DNA from: Bacteroidales bacterium
GTDB taxonomy: Bacteria > Bacteroidota > Bacteroidia > Bacteroidales > UBA1402
Length of the DNA: 5,049 nt
Assembly: GCA_003506275.1 (NCBI GenBank)
Contig: DOBD01000033.1
Span: forward strand, 187-5,235
Direction of reading: 5' to 3'
This document shows, one piece after another, positions 1 to 5,049 of this stretch. The notes beneath the pieces are model-generated. The model made no database searches and was not told the origin of the DNA. It saw only the letters and a program-made list of their open reading frames with translations. Position numbers and translations under genes: made by a program. The stretch's first letter is position 1. Each line of letters starts with the position of its first letter.

Positions 1-870
1 CACGACGGTTGGTATTACCTGTTGGGCACACACGGCACCTGCTGCGACGGCGTCAATTCCACGTACAACATCGTTGTGGGCCGTTCGAAAAAGGTGACGG
101 GTCCCTACCTGGACAACATGGGCAGGGATATGCTGGAAGGTGGCGGCAAACTAGTCGTGGCGGCTCGTGACCGAAAGATCGGTCCTGGGCACTTTGGCTG
201 GATCAACCTGGGCGATGGTGTGCAGAAAATGTCCTGCCACTACGAGGCCGACCTGGATCAGAGTGGTCGCAGCGTGCTGGGCATACTTCCCTTGCTCTGG
301 AAAAATGGCTGGCCGGTGGCCGGTGAGTTATTCAAGGAAGGCACCTACGAAATTGAATCGGAACGCAGGGGGTATGCTCTGGAATTGGCCGTGGATTTTG
401 TACGGATGCCTGTTGCCAGACGCGGGTTTCAGGTCAACAACGATGAGCCCATCAAGGCCATCCCGAACCAAACCCTCGATGAGGTGGAGCCCACCTGGCC
501 TGGTGGCAACATTGAGGTACGCATCGGCGATTACATGGTGCGCCCGCACCAGCGTTGGACCATCACAGCCGTGCCTGAGGCCGGCGGGTATTTGGGTGGT
601 CCTTACTACAAGATCGTCATTGCCGGTACCGAACGGGCCCTCACGGCAACGGCCGACGCTGAATTGACCACGGTGCCCGTCTTTACCGGCGCGCCTGAAC
701 AATTGTGGCGCATTGATCAGTTGATCGACGGCACTTACCGCATCATGCCCAAGGCCATCCCGAACTCAACGGCTCAATATGCACTGGTCTCGGCCGGCGA
801 CAGCACCCCTACCCTGGCCCCCTTTGACGGCGACAGCGACAACTGCAAATGGAATTTCAGGGCGCATTGA
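1..870 (+). CDS. GH43 arabinan endo-1,5-alpha-L-arabinosidase, C-terminal part (5' end outside window), with ricin-type beta-trefoil tail
   Basis: The frame is open from base 1, so the gene starts before the window; 289 residues are visible. The first ~110 look like the last blades of a GH43 five-bladed propeller: the run THGTCCDGVNSTYNIVVGRS, then VTGPYLD, then GPGH at about visible residues 61-64 (the His is a conserved active-site/ion ligand in endo-arabinanases), then LGILPLLWKNGWPVAG. The catalytic acids expected earlier in the propeller are out of view. From about residue 114 (GTYEIES..GYALEL) to the end it resembles a ricin-type beta-trefoil, with three QxW-like positions: QRW (184-186), QLW (234-236) and CKW (282-284). 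Such tails usually bind carbohydrate, so the inferred role is secreted or periplasmic cleavage of alpha-1,5-arabinan from pectin with extra substrate binding. No signal peptide can be checked. The family is confident; exact linkage specificity is inferred from resemblance. Confidence 0.88.
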   Translation, partial: HDGWYYLLGTHGTCCDGVNSTYNIVVGRSKKVTGPYLDNMGRDMLEGGGKLVVAARDRKIGPGHFGWINLGDGVQKMSCHYEADLDQSGRSVLGILPLLWKNGWPVAGELFKEGTYEIESERRGYALELAVDFVRMPVARRGFQVNNDEPIKAIPNQTLDEVEPTWPGGNIEVRIGDYMVRPHQRWTITAVPEAGGYLGGPYYKIVIAGTERALTATADAELTTVPVFTGAPEQLWRIDQLIDGTYRIMPKAIPNSTAQYALVSAGDSTPTLAPFDGDSDNCKWNFRAH

Positions 871-885
871 CGGCGCCTACTTTTT
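861..885 (+). terminator. Possible intrinsic terminator after the arabinanase
   Basis: GGCGC (861-865) and GCGCC (873-877) can pair across a 7-base loop containing the TGA stop; G860/T878 adds a wobble pair. Three bases later comes a run of five T (881-885). The stem is short but all G:C, and it lies exactly at the gene end and at the change to A+T-rich DNA. Energy was not computed. Confidence 0.4.
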
Positions 886-975
886 CAGTCCGTTCAGAAA
901 CAAGATGGGTATTGACCGATTTGACAACAATTAGTTGGAATGATGGGTGGTTGAATCGGATTTTTGGGAAGAAAC

Positions 976-1005
976 TTGGAAAATGTATCTATCTAGATAC
1001 CTTTG
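976..1005 (+). promoter_or_regulatory. Bacteroidota-type promoter for the DUF2442-HTH gene
   Basis: A TTG at 976-978 is followed, after 19 bases, by TACCTTTG at 998-1005, a full match to the Bacteroidota primary-sigma -7 element TAnnTTTG with a -33 element at the usual distance. Transcription would begin about 1010-1013, leaving a leader of roughly 20 bases before the ATG at 1031. This excludes the more upstream ATG at 947 as the start. Confidence 0.6.
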
Positions 1006-1030
1006 CAAAGAATATAGCGAAGTTGTTCTA

Positions 1031-1555
1031 ATGCGAAGAATAAGAATCCCGAGAATACTGAAAATCAATTGGATAGAAAATCTTTCCATCTCCGTTGTTT
1101 TTAACAATGGCGAATCACGCGTAATAGACTTCGACTTGTTGTTGAAGGACTTAAACGTTAAACCCGATTCTCCGGAATCCATTTTGTATGATACAAAGGC
1201 GCTTGCCAACGCAAAAGTGAGCGAACAAACGTTGTCCTGGGATAATGTTGAGCAGTACATCAGTTTTAGAAACGGGGAAAAGAAAAGGGTACCGTACGAG
1301 ATAGGCGCCGATGTTTTATTTTCATACAGTAAACCGGAAGATTCAAGTCCTTCGAAGGGTATTGGTCAGACCATACGTAGTTCCAGATTACGCAGTGGCA
1401 TGTCTCAGAGTGATTTGGCATTAGCCAGTGGCACTTCAAGGACGTACATTTCCAAAATTGAAAATAACCGTTCTGATGTTGAATTGGATACCCTTAGAAA
1501 AATTGTCGAGACCGGTTTGGGCAAAAAACTGGAAATCAAGATAACTGAACCATGA
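1031..1555 (+). CDS. DUF2442-like domain fused to XRE-type helix-turn-helix; putative DNA-binding regulator
   Basis: This 174-residue protein has two parts. Residues ~5-98 resemble DUF2442: an N-terminal strand pair (LSISVVFNNGESRVIDF), then a TLSWDNVEQYISFRNGE..VPYEIGADVLF segment like the family's W..NG.D.. ending. Residues ~111-165 are an XRE/Cro-type helix-turn-helix: IGQTIRSSRLRSGMSQSDLA, then SGTSRTYISKIENNRS with the SKIE recognition-helix signature. The ATG at 1031 is chosen because the protein family begins there and a well-formed promoter lies at 976-1005; an in-frame ATG at 947 would put the promoter inside the gene. No Shine-Dalgarno sequence is seen, as is common in this phylum. 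The last bases overlap the next ATG by 4 nt, suggesting a shared transcript and coupled translation. DUF2442 function is unknown; such proteins are often found near small toxin-like genes, but no toxin is adjacent on this strand. DNA binding is well supported; the target is unknown, and autoregulation is only a guess. Confidence 0.82.
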   Translation: MRRIRIPRILKINWIENLSISVVFNNGESRVIDFDLLLKDLNVKPDSPESILYDTKALANAKVSEQTLSWDNVEQYISFRNGEKKRVPYEIGADVLFSYSKPEDSSPSKGIGQTIRSSRLRSGMSQSDLALASGTSRTYISKIENNRSDVELDTLRKIVETGLGKKLEIKITEP

Positions 1556-2054
1556 ATAAAGCGTTCCATCCATTTATCTTCTTGTTTCTGGGGCTCGTTT
1601 CTTTCTCATTGAGGGCGCAAAGACCAATGAGGATCCTGCTGCGGGGATAGAAGGCCAATCCGTTGGGATACAGTTTAGCCATGCGTCGTTTTCAGCTTTC
1701 GACGTTGAGTTGGCCGACAAGCAATGGCTGAATGCCGAGGTGTCAACGCTCACGTTCGATGTCATTCGTTATAAAAACAAGCCTTCGGTGTGGTCTGCCT
1801 TATTGGATAAGACACAGGAGTACCAGGTGTTGTACAACGATACGGAGCAATCGGTGATCGTGGCGATGAATCTGATCAACCCACACCTGAATCCAACCTT
1901 TGATCTGAAAAAGACGATCAGGGTTATCAGGCGGCTGAACCATCCGTTTGGCGAAGAAATGCTTCGATCCCTACTTATGGTGTACCTAAAAACAGGGCAA
2001 ACCGAAAAGGCTGACACCGTTCGGCGGATGGCTGGTTTGAAAGATACAATTTAA
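1552..2054 (+). pseudogene. Frameshifted gene for a small exported protein of unknown function
   Basis: The ATG at 1552 overlaps the upstream TGA (ATGA) and opens a typical signal peptide: MNKAFHP, a hydrophobic run FIFLFLGLVSFSL, then RAQ near the likely cleavage site. That frame stops at TAG 1648-1650. The frame two bases on is open without a stop from 1560 to the TAA at 2052-2054, but has no ATG near its beginning. Adding one A to the AAA run at 1619-1621 joins the two into a 167-residue protein that continues KTNEDPAAG after the signal peptide. The mature part, including FDVIRYKNKPSVWSALLDK and a helical C-terminal LLMVYLKTGQTEKADTVRRM that looks TPR-like, is not one I recognise. An internal TTG at 1710 could start a 114-residue fragment without a signal peptide, but that is less likely. 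The cause may be real decay or a homopolymer sequencing error. Its stop shares TTAA (2051-2054) with the convergent antitoxin gene. Confidence 0.65.
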
Positions 2055-2329
2055 CGAACATAATTAGCGGGCACAACAAGCGGTTTTCCAAAATATGCGG
2101 ATAGCATTGAGATCGTTCGAAGTGTAAAATTATGTTGACCGCTCAACCATTTTGTCACCTCACTTGGATGTTTACCTATCTCCTCCGCAAATTGTTTTTT
2201 GGTTAATCCTTTTGCACGTATCATTGCATCCAACTCGTCAGATATGGCAAATGATAGATCAACCTCAGCCAATACCTCAGTGGGAACTTTCGCCACCATC
2301 GTTTTATACGTGTTGAAAATCGTTTTCAT
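2051..2329 (-). CDS. HigA-like XRE helix-turn-helix antitoxin
   Basis: A 92-residue protein with an XRE/Cro helix-turn-helix at about residues 28-82. LTKKQFAEEIG forms the first helix of the motif and HPSEVTKWLSGQHNFTLRTI the recognition helix and following helix; the EVTKWLSG.HNFT signature is typical of Bacteroidota antitoxin-like regulators. The N-terminal ~27 residues (MKTIFNTYKTMVAKVPTEVL) form a short arm of the kind that may contact the toxin. Its ATG overlaps the stop of the upstream toxin gene by 4 nt (ATGA at 2329-2326), so the order is toxin first, antitoxin second, as in HigBA systems. The expected role is to neutralise the toxin by binding and to repress the operon through an operator near its promoter. 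The frame is intact although the toxin is not. The gene ends head-on with the frameshifted exported-protein gene, sharing TTAA. No acidic C-terminal neutralising tail is seen; the HigA label rests on fold and context. Confidence 0.85.
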   Translation of the reverse strand: MKTIFNTYKTMVAKVPTEVLAEVDLSFAISDELDAMIRAKGLTKKQFAEEIGKHPSEVTKWLSGQHNFTLRTISMLSAYFGKPLVVPANYVR

Positions 2330-2796
2330 AACTCAAAGGTTTTATCCGTTTCGATATGATTCAATGTAAACCGAACTGTGCCTTCCTTAACACCTTCATT
2401 AAGAAGTTGCTCAAAACGCTGTAAAGTAATTACATACCCTTTCAAAGTGTCATCCTCATTATAGGTTTTTGTCTTTTTAACGCCACCATTGCCAAGAACT
2501 AGAATCTTATCGGACAGCCGCAAGCAGTACAAACGCAACTTGGATGACACAACTGGTAATGCACAAACTCCATCATTGTACTTCCCTTCAGGGCGAAAAA
2601 AACGTTCCAAGGCGCCACGATCAGCAATTTTATCAATAAAGGCGACAATACGCATCAAATCCGGACTGTATTATGCATCCTCCTTGAATTTTGAATAGAA
2701 ACGTTCAAATTCGCTTTCATCTTCCGATAGGTACTGTATGGTATAAATAGTACAGTTATCTGCCTCATTAACAAGCAATAATTCCAATTCACTCAT
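2326..2796 (-). pseudogene. Toxin gene of a toxin-antitoxin pair, interrupted by an in-frame TAA at codon 42
   Basis: From ATG 2796-2794 the frame reads MSELELLLVNEADNCTIYTI, continues to FERFYSKFKEDA, and meets TAA at 2673-2671. The same frame then carries on without another stop through YSPDLMRIVAFIDKIADRGA, ERFFRPEGKYNDGVCALP, KLRLYCLRLSDKILVLGNGG and VKKTKTY to TGA at 2328-2326. The whole would be 156 residues including the stop position. The conserved blocks (FRPEGK..DGVCALP, LRLYCLRLSDKILVLGNGG) match a family of RelE/HigB-like toxin partners of XRE antitoxins common in Bacteroidota, which I recall as about 140-160 residues long with an N-terminal FE.F..KF region. Both sides of the stop therefore look like one gene with a nonsense mutation. 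An internal ATG at 2655 could restart a 109-residue fragment keeping the conserved core, so residual activity cannot be excluded. The toxin fold is inferred from resemblance; the biochemical target (probably mRNA or ribosome) is unproven. Confidence 0.75.
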
Positions 2797-2818
2797 GACA
2801 TATTAGATTCTTATACTG

Positions 2819-2826
2819 CAAATATA
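2819..2826 (-). promoter_or_regulatory. -7 element of the toxin-antitoxin promoter
   Basis: Read on the minus strand, 2826-2819 is TATATTTG, an exact TAnnTTTG element, 22 bases upstream of the toxin ATG at 2796. No good TTG -33 element sits 19-21 bases further up; only T-rich sequence is there. Position and spacing to the start codon agree with the two plus-strand promoters in the window. Confidence 0.55.
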
Positions 2827-2834
2827 CAAAGAGA

Positions 2835-2854
2835 ATTTCACTTATAAGTAAAAT
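2835..2854. promoter_or_regulatory. Near-perfect 20-bp palindrome, candidate antitoxin operator
   Basis: The core ACTTATAAGT (2840-2849) is a perfect 10-bp inverted repeat. The flanks ATTT (2835-2838) and AAAT (2851-2854) also pair, with a single mismatch at 2839/2850. It lies just upstream of the TATATTTG -7 element, over the -33 region of the toxin-antitoxin promoter, where an XRE dimer could block RNA polymerase. Binding is inferred; A+T-rich DNA makes chance palindromes more common. Confidence 0.45.
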
Positions 2855-2891
2855 CCTCTACTTATTTTAGTTGTTCGTACCACTATTACTG

Positions 2892-2916
2892 TCTTACTTA
2901 AAGCACTTTCTTACTT
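2892..2916. repeat. Short direct repeat TCTTACTT between the two divergent promoters
   Basis: TCTTACTT occurs at 2892-2899 and again at 2909-2916, a 17-base period. Related ACTTA sequences occur at 2840 and 2860. The repeats lie in the intergenic region between the toxin-antitoxin and pth promoters. They may be weak operator half-sites or simply low-complexity A+T-rich DNA. Confidence 0.3.
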
Positions 2917-2939
2917 TAACTTCATACTCTATTCTTTCG

Positions 2940-2971
2940 TTTGGCTGATCGCTAACGAATGGCTATTTTTG
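2940..2971 (+). promoter_or_regulatory. Bacteroidota-type promoter for the pth operon
   Basis: TTTG at 2940-2943, a 20-base spacer and TATTTTTG at 2964-2971 form a full match to the Bacteroidota -33/-7 pattern. The pth ATG follows 19 bases after the -7 element, so the leader is very short, with no room for a riboswitch or other leader structure. This also marks the likely right boundary of the A+T-rich accessory block. Confidence 0.7.
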
Positions 2972-2990
2972 CAACAAGATAGCGACCAAC

Positions 2991-3554
2991 ATGCATTACC
3001 TCATCGTCGGGCTGGGCAACATCGGCCCCAACTACCAACATACGCGTCACAACATTGGCTTTGATATTCTGGACGACCTGGCCATTGATGCCGGATTGAC
3101 CTTTACCGACAGGCGTTACGGGGCCGTAGCCGACCTCAAACTCAAGGGCCATGTGTTGACCTTGCTGAAACCGTCTACCTATATGAATTTGAGCGGACAC
3201 GCCGTGAGGTATTGGATGCAGGCCGAGAAAATCCCCCTCGAACAGGTGCTGGTGGTGGTCGACGATGTAGCGCTGCCTTTTGGCACCCTGCGCTTACGCC
3301 CGGGCGGCAGTGATGCGGGGCACAACGGCCTGAAACACATTCAGGAAACGTTGGGCACCCAGGATTACGCCAGGCTGCGATTCGGCATTGGCAATGACTA
3401 CCCCAGGGGGCGGCAAGTGGACTATGTGCTGGCCGGTTGGACCCCTGAACAGCTGGAGACGTTGCCTGAACGTATTGAGTTAGCTGGCAAGATCATCCAA
3501 CAGTTTTGCCTCGCTGGCATTCAACGGACCATGAACGAATTCAACAAACGCTGA
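2991..3554 (+). CDS. pth: Peptidyl-tRNA hydrolase
   Basis: This cytoplasmic enzyme cleaves the ester bond between the peptide and tRNA in peptidyl-tRNAs that drop off ribosomes, recycling tRNA. The 187-residue length is normal for bacterial Pth. The N-terminal signature [20 protein letters not shown] contains the conserved Asn10 and catalytic His20. [10 protein letters not shown] carries the conserved Asn (66). [20 protein letters not shown] holds the catalytic Asp (91), and AGHNGLKHI the tRNA-contacting Asn (112). All expected active-site residues are present. The ATG at 2991 places Asn10 and His20 at their usual numbers and sits 19 bases after a clear promoter. It is first in an operon: its TGA (3552-3554) shares a base with the ATG of the S4-domain gene (TGATG). 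Codon use is G+C-rich, unlike the block to its left. Confidence 0.97.
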   Translation: MHYLIVGLGNIGPNYQHTRHNIGFDILDDLAIDAGLTFTDRRYGAVADLKLKGHVLTLLKPSTYMNLSGHAVRYWMQAEKIPLEQVLVVVDDVALPFGTLRLRPGGSDAGHNGLKHIQETLGTQDYARLRFGIGNDYPRGRQVDYVLAGWTPEQLETLPERIELAGKIIQQFCLAGIQRTMNEFNKR

Positions 3555-3994
3555 TGGCCAACGAAGTGCGCATTGATAAATGGTTGTGGGCGGCCCGCTT
3601 GTTCAAGACACGGTCTATCGCCACCGAGGCCTGTAAGAAAGGCCGGATCACGCAGCGGGGGCAAATCCTGAAGCCGTCACGGATGATCAAGGAGGGTGAT
3701 GTGATTGAAGTACGCAAACCGCCGATCGTCTGGTCATTCAAGGTTCTGAAGCCCATACAAAACCGGGTCGGGGCCAAGTTGGTACCTGAAGTGTTGGAAA
3801 ACCTGACACCGCCCGACCAATTGGAATTGCTGGAAATGAGCCGGCTGGCGGCTGCCAACCAACGGGCCAAGGGGCTGGGCAGGCCCACCAAAAAAGACAG
3901 GCGCGATCTGGACTCCTTTGCTACCGAGCCTGATTGGATGGATTGGTACCTGGGAGAGGATGAGGATAACGATGTGACACCGGAGGAATCATGA
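3554..3994 (+). CDS. hslR: Hsp15-like S4-domain RNA-binding protein
   Basis: A 146-residue cytoplasmic protein. Residues ~4-55 are an S4 RNA-binding domain: VRIDKWLWAARLFKTRSIAT, ACKKGRITQRGQILKPSRMI, KEGDVIEV. The RIDKWLWAAR.(F/Y)KTR opening is characteristic of Hsp15 (HslR), which in E. coli binds free 50S subunits that still carry peptidyl-tRNA and helps recycle them. The C-terminal GRPTKKDRRDLDSF is the basic tail typical of this family, followed by an acidic end (GEDEDNDVTPEES). The ATG at 3554 overlaps the pth stop; an in-frame GTG-free upstream extension would run into pth and lacks the family start. Placement right after pth is meaningful, since both act on stalled peptidyl-tRNA. The last bases overlap the next start (ATGA, 3991-3994). 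The hslR symbol is by similarity; the role in this organism is inferred. Confidence 0.9.
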   Translation: MANEVRIDKWLWAARLFKTRSIATEACKKGRITQRGQILKPSRMIKEGDVIEVRKPPIVWSFKVLKPIQNRVGAKLVPEVLENLTPPDQLELLEMSRLAAANQRAKGLGRPTKKDRRDLDSFATEPDWMDWYLGEDEDNDVTPEES

Positions 3995-4863
3995 ACGATT
4001 CGTCAACACTCCGGTTTGACTTGAGCGTGGTCGTTGTCAATTACAACGGTCGGACTTGGTTGGAGGGACTCCTCCCCGACCTGGAACGTTATGTGTTGCG
4101 GCAATCGCGTTTCCGCGTGGAAGTCGTCGTGGTTGACAACGCCAGCACGGATGATTCCCTGGCCTTGCTCGAAACCCACTCCTGGTTGCGGCTGATTCGT
4201 TCAGACGTGAACGGGGGTTTCGCCTACGGCAATAATCTGGCCATCAAGACCATAAACAGTCGATATGTGTGTTTGTTGAACAGCGATACCAACCTGCCGG
4301 ACACCCTGGACGTACTGGTGGAATACCTGGACTCAGAGCCCTGTGTGGGCGTGGTCACCCCCAGGATCATAACAACGGACGGAAGCCTGGACAAGGCATG
4401 TCACCGGGGCGAGCCGACACCTTGGGCCTCTTTGACGTATATGGTTGGATTGGAACGGTTGTTTCCACGGTCTGGCTGGTTTGGGCAGTACCACCAGGGC
4501 TGGGAGGATTTATCGACCATCCACCCCATCGGCGCCTGTACGGGAGCGGCCATGATGGTGAGGATGGCTGCCATCAATCAGGTAGGGTTGCTGGACGAGC
4601 GTTTCTTTATGTATGGGGAAGACCTGGACTGGTGCCGTCGTTTCAGGGAAGCAGGGTTCAGCCTGATCTACCACCCCGATGTCACGGTGGTGCACCACAA
4701 ATACAAATCGGGGTTGAGTGGCGCGTCTGCCGGTACACGTGAAACCACCAAGGCGTGGTTTTACAAATCCATGCTGCTTTACTACGACAAATACAATGGT
4801 GGCCGAAGGGGGTTGTTCAGCGCCTTACTTCGTTTGTTTGTTGCGTTGAAAGTCAGAAGGTGA
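3991..4863 (+). CDS. Family 2 glycosyltransferase (rhamnosyltransferase-like)
   Basis: A 290-residue GT-A fold enzyme that would transfer a sugar from a nucleotide donor to a growing surface glycan at the cytoplasmic face of the membrane. Visible motifs: the start strand LSVVVVNYNGRTWLEGLL (11-28), donor-binding VVVDNASTDDS (46-56), NGGFAYGNN (74-82), metal-binding LLNSDT with the DxD-equivalent NSD at 97-99, GACTGAAMMVR (181-191), and FFMYGEDLDWCRRFREAGF (205-223) with the likely catalytic acids E210/D211/D213. The layout resembles WbbL-type rhamnosyltransferases, but the sugar cannot be read from sequence. No multi-pass membrane region is seen; the C-terminus is hydrophobic/basic (LLRLFVALKVRR) and may touch the membrane. 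It overlaps the S4 gene by 4 nt, so it is probably co-transcribed with pth despite the unrelated job. The adjacent convergent acetyltransferase could belong to the same glycan locus, but this is only positional. Confidence 0.93.
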   Translation: MNDSSTLRFDLSVVVVNYNGRTWLEGLLPDLERYVLRQSRFRVEVVVVDNASTDDSLALLETHSWLRLIRSDVNGGFAYGNNLAIKTINSRYVCLLNSDTNLPDTLDVLVEYLDSEPCVGVVTPRIITTDGSLDKACHRGEPTPWASLTYMVGLERLFPRSGWFGQYHQGWEDLSTIHPIGACTGAAMMVRMAAINQVGLLDERFFMYGEDLDWCRRFREAGFSLIYHPDVTVVHHKYKSGLSGASAGTRETTKAWFYKSMLLYYDKYNGGRRGLFSALLRLFVALKVRR

Positions 4864-4875
4864 TGCGACCCATTT

Positions 4876-5049
4876 TTACCGTCTGAATAACTGATAGATA
4901 GCCACATCCATCCACTTTTCCTCACGCCGGATCCATTGTTTCAGGATGCCGGCTTCCTGGTAACCCGCTTTACGGAAGAGGTGCAGGCTTGGGATATTGT
5001 CGGCCGGCACGTGGGCGAAGAGCATGTTGAGCCCCAGAAACTTGAAGGC
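4876..5049 (-). CDS. GNAT-family N-acetyltransferase, C-terminal end (5' end outside window)
   Basis: On the minus strand the frame is open from the window edge to TAA at 4878-4876, showing the last 57 residues. They contain LGLNMLFAHVPADNIPSLHL followed by FRKAGYQEAGILKQWI and end in WMDVAIYQLFRR. The N..S..L(F)..(A)GF/Y pattern is the typical motif B end of RimJ/RimL-like GNAT enzymes, which transfer an acetyl group from acetyl-CoA to an amine. The acetyl-CoA-binding Q/RxxGxG/A loop is beyond the window, so activity cannot be checked. The substrate (protein N-terminus, amino sugar or small amine) is unknown; similar ends occur in PseH-like amino-sugar acetyltransferases, and a glycosyltransferase lies next door. 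It converges on that gene with a 12-base gap. Confidence 0.82.
   Translation of the reverse strand, partial: AFKFLGLNMLFAHVPADNIPSLHLFRKAGYQEAGILKQWIRREEKWMDVAIYQLFRR

Noticed and set aside
167..702. Long open frames inside the arabinanase on both strands
   Set aside because: They overlap a recognisable GH43 frame and give low-complexity or Arg/Trp/Pro-rich proteins without any family resemblance.
947..1030. Upstream in-frame ATG that would extend the DUF2442-HTH protein by 28 residues
   Set aside because: The extension contains the promoter elements and has no resemblance to the family N-terminus; the ATG at 1031 fits better.
1600..1650. Programmed ribosomal frameshift in the exported-protein gene
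   Set aside because: No slippery heptamer of the known X XXY YYZ type and no clear downstream pseudoknot; simple mutation or sequencing error is more likely.
1574..2017. Minus-strand open frames opposite the frameshifted exported-protein gene
   Set aside because: No recognisable family or promoter; the plus-strand reading has a signal peptide and a coupled start.
2797..2990. Non-coding RNA, CRISPR repeats or insertion-sequence ends in the divergent intergenic region
   Set aside because: Only promoters, one palindrome and short A+T-rich repeats are visible; there are no spacer-repeat pattern, terminal inverted repeats or transposase.
4269..4742. Open frames overlapping the glycosyltransferase on both strands
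   Set aside because: The GT2 frame has all family motifs; the alternatives look like shadows with no domain resemblance.
4859..4877. Possible terminator between the glycosyltransferase and acetyltransferase genes
   Set aside because: Only a three-base-pair stem (GGT/ACC) precedes the T run; too weak to call.
4863..4886. Tiny ORF (ATG overlapping the glycosyltransferase stop, seven codons to TGA)
   Set aside because: Too short, runs into the convergent acetyltransferase gene, and has no supporting signal.

Overview
The window looks like a piece of a Bacteroidota chromosome. Three promoters match the phylum's distinctive TAnnTTTG -7 element, two of them with a well-spaced TTG/TTTG -33 element. 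Start codons lack clear Shine-Dalgarno sequences, and the protein families (a GH43 arabinanase with a lectin-like tail, pth next to an Hsp15-like S4 protein) fit that phylum. Genus cannot be told from the sequence alone.

Layout: (1) 1-870, the 3' part of a secreted GH43 endo-arabinanase ending in a ricin-type beta-trefoil, with a possible terminator hairpin over its stop codon. (2) About 880-2990, a visibly A+T-richer accessory block. It holds a DUF2442-like/HTH fusion regulator (1031-1555); a translationally coupled secreted-protein gene broken by a one-base frameshift (1552-2054); and, on the minus strand, a toxin-antitoxin operon (2796 to 2051). In that operon the XRE antitoxin is intact, but the toxin gene carries an in-frame TAA at codon 42. 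The operon's promoter overlaps a 20-bp near-palindrome that is a plausible antitoxin operator. (3) 2991-4863, a compact plus-strand operon of G+C-richer genes: pth, an Hsp15-like S4 RNA-binding protein and a family 2 glycosyltransferase, all joined by overlapping stop/start codons. (4) 4876-5049, the C-terminal end of a minus-strand GNAT acetyltransferase, convergent with the glycosyltransferase.

The pth operon is translation-related housekeeping (recycling of peptidyl-tRNA and probably of stalled 50S subunits) with a surface-glycan enzyme attached. The middle block looks like a small accessory insertion in decay: two of its four genes are damaged while both DNA-binding proteins remain open. 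I saw no CRISPR array, tRNA, rRNA, transposase or clear insertion-sequence ends. The most notable result is the broken toxin with a preserved antitoxin and operator. I did not find convincing evidence of a wholly new system.
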